From Aldehydirespirator sp965116195 (GTDB lineage Bacteria; Actinomycetota; Acidimicrobiia; Acidimicrobiales; Aldehydirespiratoraceae), in the NCBI GenBank assembly GCA_965116195.1, contig OZ220491.1:2108001-2172000 (forward strand): a stretch of DNA of 64,000 bases, written 5' to 3'. The first letter of the stretch is position 1. Each line of letters begins with the position of its first letter. The position numbers and the translations under genes were made by a program. The notes under the pieces were generated by a model that worked only from the letters and a program-made list of their open reading frames with translations, did not search any database and was not told where the DNA came from. This document shows positions 60,580-64,000 of this stretch, piece after piece.

Positions 60580-62196
60580 GCTTCAATGAAGGGGGGTTCG
60601 ATTGAACCCCCGAACCTGTTGGGAACGCTGCGTCGCGACCAGCTATCGTCCGAACCAGAAGCTAGCCAACCGGCGCGGGCCACAAGCAGATTTGCTTCAA
60701 TGAAGGGGGGTTCGATTGAACCCCCGAACCTTGGTATTGAGGTTCGGCGTGGCATCGACTTAAGCGCTTCAATGAAGGGGGGTTCGATTGAACCCCGAAC
60801 CGGACAAGCGACAGGAGATGCGCACAGCCATAGGCTTCAATGAAGGGGGGTTCGATTGAACCCCCGAACGGCCAGGCCGCTACAAAAAATGACACTGCCG
60901 CTCCGCTTCAATGAAGGGGGTTCGATTGAACCCCCGAACACTATCACCAAACCTCCCAGCCTGGATAAGCGCGCGCTTCAATGAAGGGGGGTTCGATTGA
61001 ACCCCCGAACCCCCCAAAAGCCACACAGCAAACCCCAACAGATGACCGAACTCCCACAAGGTTGTCGGCATTGACGGCGCTGACCGCGCTTCAATGAAGG
61101 GGGGTTCGATTGAACCCCCGAACGCGTCCGACCTGGACAAAGCACTAGACCGCATACCGAACACATGGCTCGTTGCACGGATCGCTAGGGGCTTTCCGAA
61201 CGTCGCCGACCTTTGCAACTCATCTGTTTCCACCGCGGCTTCAATGAAGGGGGGTTCGATTGAACCCCCGAACCCGCGTGGATCGCGGCTAATCCCGCCA
61301 CGGAGATGATGCTTCAATGAAGGGGGGTTCGATTGAACCCCCGAACTGGCGTGTAGGTGATGCACGCCGCACGGTGCGCGGTGCTTCAATGAAGGGGGGT
61401 TCGATTGAACCCCCGAACCCCGCGCAGCCCGCTCCTCAGCCATCCGCTCAATCCTGCTTCAATGAAGGGGGGTTCGATTGAACCCCCGAACGGTCCAGCC
61501 GCCGGTATCGGCACGCCAGCGCACATCGCTTCAATGAAGGGGGGTTCGATTGAACCCCCGAACGTTCCTCAGACGAAATGTCGCTAACAGTTTCGCTAGG
61601 CTTCAATGAAGGGGGGTTCGATTGAACCCCCGAACTTGCTTACCGCCCAGAGTCCTCTACCGGAATCTATTATGCTTCAATGAAGGGGGGTTCGATTGAA
61701 CCCCCGAACCTGGTCGGTGAAGGTGCCGATGTCACGATCGAGCTGGGCTTCAATGAAGGGGGTTCGATTGAACCCCCGAACTCAAAAAAAGATCAAAAAA
61801 AGTGCCACTTGGAGTTGCGCTTCAATGAAGGGGGGTTCGATTGAACCCCCGAACCAGAGTTGCGGGACTGTCGAGGGATATGCATGGCAGCTTCAATGAA
61901 GGGGGGTTCGATTGAACCCCCGAACCCGCATCCCGGTGCTTGGATCGTGCCCGCGATGAAGTCGCTTCAATGAAGGGGGGTTCGATTGAACCCCCGAACT
62001 TCCAGGGGGAGAGAATATACGCGGTCAAAGGCGAGCTTCAATGAAGGGGGGTTCGATTGAACCCCCGAACTTCCTGGTCCAGGTAGCATCCTGCCAGGAC
62101 TTAGAAAGCTTCAATGAAGGGGGGTTCGATTGAACCCCCGAACGGCAGCACTACCGCTACAGAGCGTGACCGCCACACAAGCTTCAATGAAGGGGG
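60580..62196 (-). CRISPR. CRISPR array, left part (repeats 1-21a)
   Basis: Twenty complete repeats and the first 16 bases of a 21st. The 36-base repeat begins GCTTCAATGAAGG and ends GAACCCCCGAAC on the plus strand, with an internal palindrome (GGGGTTC-gatt-GAACCCC). Read on the minus strand it ends in ATTGAAGC, like the 8-base 5' handle of many type I and III crRNAs, so transcription is probably leftward. Repeats at 60766, 60905 and 61747 lack one G or C, so degeneration is concentrated towards the left. Spacers are 33-38 bases except 78 (60616), 77 (61011) and 114 (61124). Confidence 0.97.
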
Positions 62197-63260
62197 GGCA
62201 AGCTCTATCGGTGGTTGCAATTGTGGTGATTGTAGATGGTTTGTGCGTTTTGCCAGTTGTGGAGTTTGCGAGGCATGGTGTTGAGGTTGTCTTGGATGAG
62301 GGCGAGGTGTACGGGGTTGTGGGGTAAGACGGTGCCTTTGGGGAGCCAGCGTCTGAGGAGTCCGTTGGTTTGTTCGTTGCTGGGGCGTTGCCAGGGTGAG
62401 CGGGGTTCGCAGAAGTAGATTTGTATGTTCAACGCGTTTTCGATGTGTTGCCAGTGTGTCATTTCGCGGCCTTGGTCCCAGGTGAGGGTTTTGACCATGC
62501 CAGCAGGCTCAGCGCTCAGAGCCCGGGTGACTGCGGTTGCTAGTGAGGTGGCGTCGTAGCCGTTGGGCAGGCCCACGACCAGGGTGTGACGGCTGACGCG
62601 TTCCACCAGCGTGGCTACAGCGGTTTGGTTGGCTTTGCCGATGATGAGGTCTCCTTCCCAGTGACCGGCCTCGGTTCGCTGGTCGGCTTGCGCGGGCCTG
62701 TCGCTGACAGGCCGATAGGCACCCAAAACACCGTGTTTGGTCGCCTCACCGCGGCTTCTGGGTTTGCGGCGGCGTCGCTGCCGCGGCAGCAAACGCCAAC
62801 ATCCCGCCAACAAACCACCTGTGGAACTGTTGTAGCAGGCCCGGTAGATTGTCTCCGCGCACACCCGCTGCCCCCAAACCCGCAGATCCGCTGCGATCGC
62901 GGCCGGTGACCACCGCTGCTCAAGGCGTTCCAGCACCGCCTCAGCCAACACCACATCCACAACCAACCTGGGGGTTTTGGGTCTACAAGCCCGAGCGTCA
63001 GCCGTCTTCTGCGCCGCCTTCGCGTCGTAACCCGACACGGTGCTGTTGCGTTTGATCTCACGACCCACCGTCGACGGGTTCCTACCCAGTTGCCGAGCGA
63101 TCTCAGCCCGGCTACACCTCACCCTCAACAACGCCCCAATCGCCTCGCGCTCACACGCCTGCAACCTCTGTGCCATACTAAACAACCTCCACCGGTTGAT
63201 CGCTGATACTTACAACCGGTCATCATGACCGATCCATTGCGATCACCGGTGGAGTTCGCC
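62197..63260 (-). mobile_element. IS30-family insertion sequence in a CRISPR repeat
   Basis: A 1064-base element with imperfect 27-bp terminal inverted repeats (GGCAAGCTCTATCGGTGG at the left, complement of GGCGAACTCCACCGGTGA at the right) encloses one transposase gene. The interrupted repeat keeps five G on the left and four on the right where an intact repeat has six, so there is a 3-bp GGG target duplication. Short G-rich or palindromic targets are usual for this family. Confidence 0.93.
62205..63185 (-). CDS. IS30-family transposase
   Basis: The 326-residue protein has an N-terminal helix-turn-helix (CSRAEIARQLGRNPSTVGREIKRN) and a DDE catalytic core with HWEGDLIIGKAN, LTWDQGREMTHW and SPWQRPSNEQTNGLLRRWLPKG, the IS30 pattern. 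The ATG at 63173 (MAQRLQ) is an alternative start. The frame is complete, so the element may still be active. Confidence 0.95.
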   Translation of the reverse strand: MFSMAQRLQACEREAIGALLRVRCSRAEIARQLGRNPSTVGREIKRNSTVSGYDAKAAQKTADARACRPKTPRLVVDVVLAEAVLERLEQRWSPAAIAADLRVWGQRVCAETIYRACYNSSTGGLLAGCWRLLPRQRRRRKPRSRGEATKHGVLGAYRPVSDRPAQADQRTEAGHWEGDLIIGKANQTAVATLVERVSRHTLVVGLPNGYDATSLATAVTRALSAEPAGMVKTLTWDQGREMTHWQHIENALNIQIYFCEPRSPWQRPSNEQTNGLLRRWLPKGTVLPHNPVHLALIQDNLNTMPRKLHNWQNAQTIYNHHNCNHR

Positions 63261-64000
63261 GGGGTTCGATTGAACCCCCGAACTACGCCATCGTGGGCAA
63301 CTATAGTCACGTGGAGGGGCTTCAATGAAGGGGGGTTCGATTGAACCCCCGAACAAGTAAACGCTTCTCGTGATTGCAACCGCACGGCACTGGCTTCAAT
63401 GAAGGGGGGTTCGATTGAACCCCCGAACTCGCACGCCACAGTGTCCTATCAGATCGACGGACATGCTTCAATGAAGGGGGGTTCGATTGAACCCCCGAAC
63501 ACCCGCCATTTCAACCGCTTTTCTACGCCGTAATGCCGCTTCAATGAAGGGGGGTTCGATTGAACCCCCGAACGTCTTTGCGCAAAGTCCGTAGTGCCAT
63601 TTCCTCAGACGCTTCAATGAAGGGGGGTTCGATTGAACCCCCGAACTAGTGCCTGCCACAAATGATGCAGTGTCGCTAGCTGGCTTCAATGAAGGGGGGT
63701 TCGATTGAACCCCCGAACTTGCGATGATTGCTCATAGTTTCGGTGCCCAGAATCGCTTCAATGAAGGGGGGTTCGATTGAACCCCCGAACCCGCGACCCA
63801 AACCGACTGGTTCAATATGCTAGCCAGCTTCAATGAAGGGGGGTTCGATTGAACCCCCGAACCTCTTTGTATGGTGCCGAGATTTGCTGCCAAAATGGCG
63901 CTTCAATGAAGGGGGGTTCGATTGAACCCCCGAACGGGTCTAATCGTTTGACGTGTGGTTGGCTGAGTGAAAGCTTCAATGAAGGGGGGTTCGATTGACC
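63261..64000 (-). CRISPR. CRISPR array, right part (repeats 21b-31)
   Basis: The second part of repeat 21 (63261-63283), nine complete repeats and a final incomplete one at 63973 where the window ends. Spacers are 35-38 bases. All complete repeats here are identical, so this is the younger, leader-proximal side, and leader and cas genes should lie beyond 64000. The last visible bases (gattgacc) lack one A, perhaps an edge artefact. Confidence 0.97.

Noticed and set aside
60580..63790. Short frames with recurring SIEPP or SNPPS peptides
   Set aside because: They are translations of CRISPR repeats, not genes.

Overview
The window reads as high-GC actinobacterial DNA. A CofC-type F420 gene, several luciferase-like oxidoreductases, a PAC2 protein, an LmbE/MshB-like deacetylase, long LeuA and SLH-anchored surface proteins with RCC1-like or FN3 modules would fit an Acidimicrobiia-type lineage. 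That placement is inference; no rRNA or tRNA gene is visible.

Layout. 1-3.8 kb: an OsmC protein, an XRE-cupin regulator and a type II restriction-modification pair with composition unlike its neighbours. 3.9-22.2 kb: the core of the window, a dense cluster. Eleven minus-strand genes, nearly all overlapping or abutting, run from DUF2877 (15546) through a ComA-like phosphosulfolactate synthase, an unknown protein, two aspartase/fumarase-superfamily lyases, cobalt-type nitrile hydratase beta and alpha, a His-rich accessory protein, an MSMEG_0568-type radical SAM protein and a GNAT protein to DUF1116 (3868). On the plus strand are an sll0787-type AIR-synthase-like protein, carbamate kinase, FdrA and an MSMEG_0565-type glycosyltransferase. 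The cluster combines three gene sets normally met separately: the Nit1C nitrilase-cluster accessory genes, with nitrile hydratase where the nitrilase usually is; the subunits of the oxamate carbamoyltransferase family (FdrA, DUF1116, DUF2877) plus carbamate kinase; and a ComA plus two-lyase trio as in bacterial coenzyme M synthesis. I know of no described pathway with this content.

22.7-28.4 kb: a very large SLH/Ig-like/FN3 surface protein on the minus strand, preceded by two poly-C tracts, then CbtA/CbtB cobalt transport genes that could feed the nitrile hydratase. 28.5-40 kb: GpsA, CofC, an LmbE deacetylase, a P-type ATPase swollen by internal repeats, two SDR proteins, a lipid kinase, a SnoaL-like protein, a CysQ-like phosphatase and a methyltransferase. 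40-57 kb: three luciferase-like oxidoreductases, a coiled-coil VanY-type peptidase, two crotonases, LeuA with a candidate attenuator leader, PAC2, a cupin, an SDR and two ABC exporter pairs. 57.4-59.7 kb: an SLH/RCC1-like surface protein. 60.6-64 kb: a CRISPR array of 31 repeats running off the right edge, one repeat split by an IS30-family element; no cas gene is present.

A theme through the whole window is tandem duplication. Inside genes the repeat units are multiples of three (54, 69, 75 bp); between genes they are 65-180 bp and very often carry copies of the start or stop of the adjacent gene.
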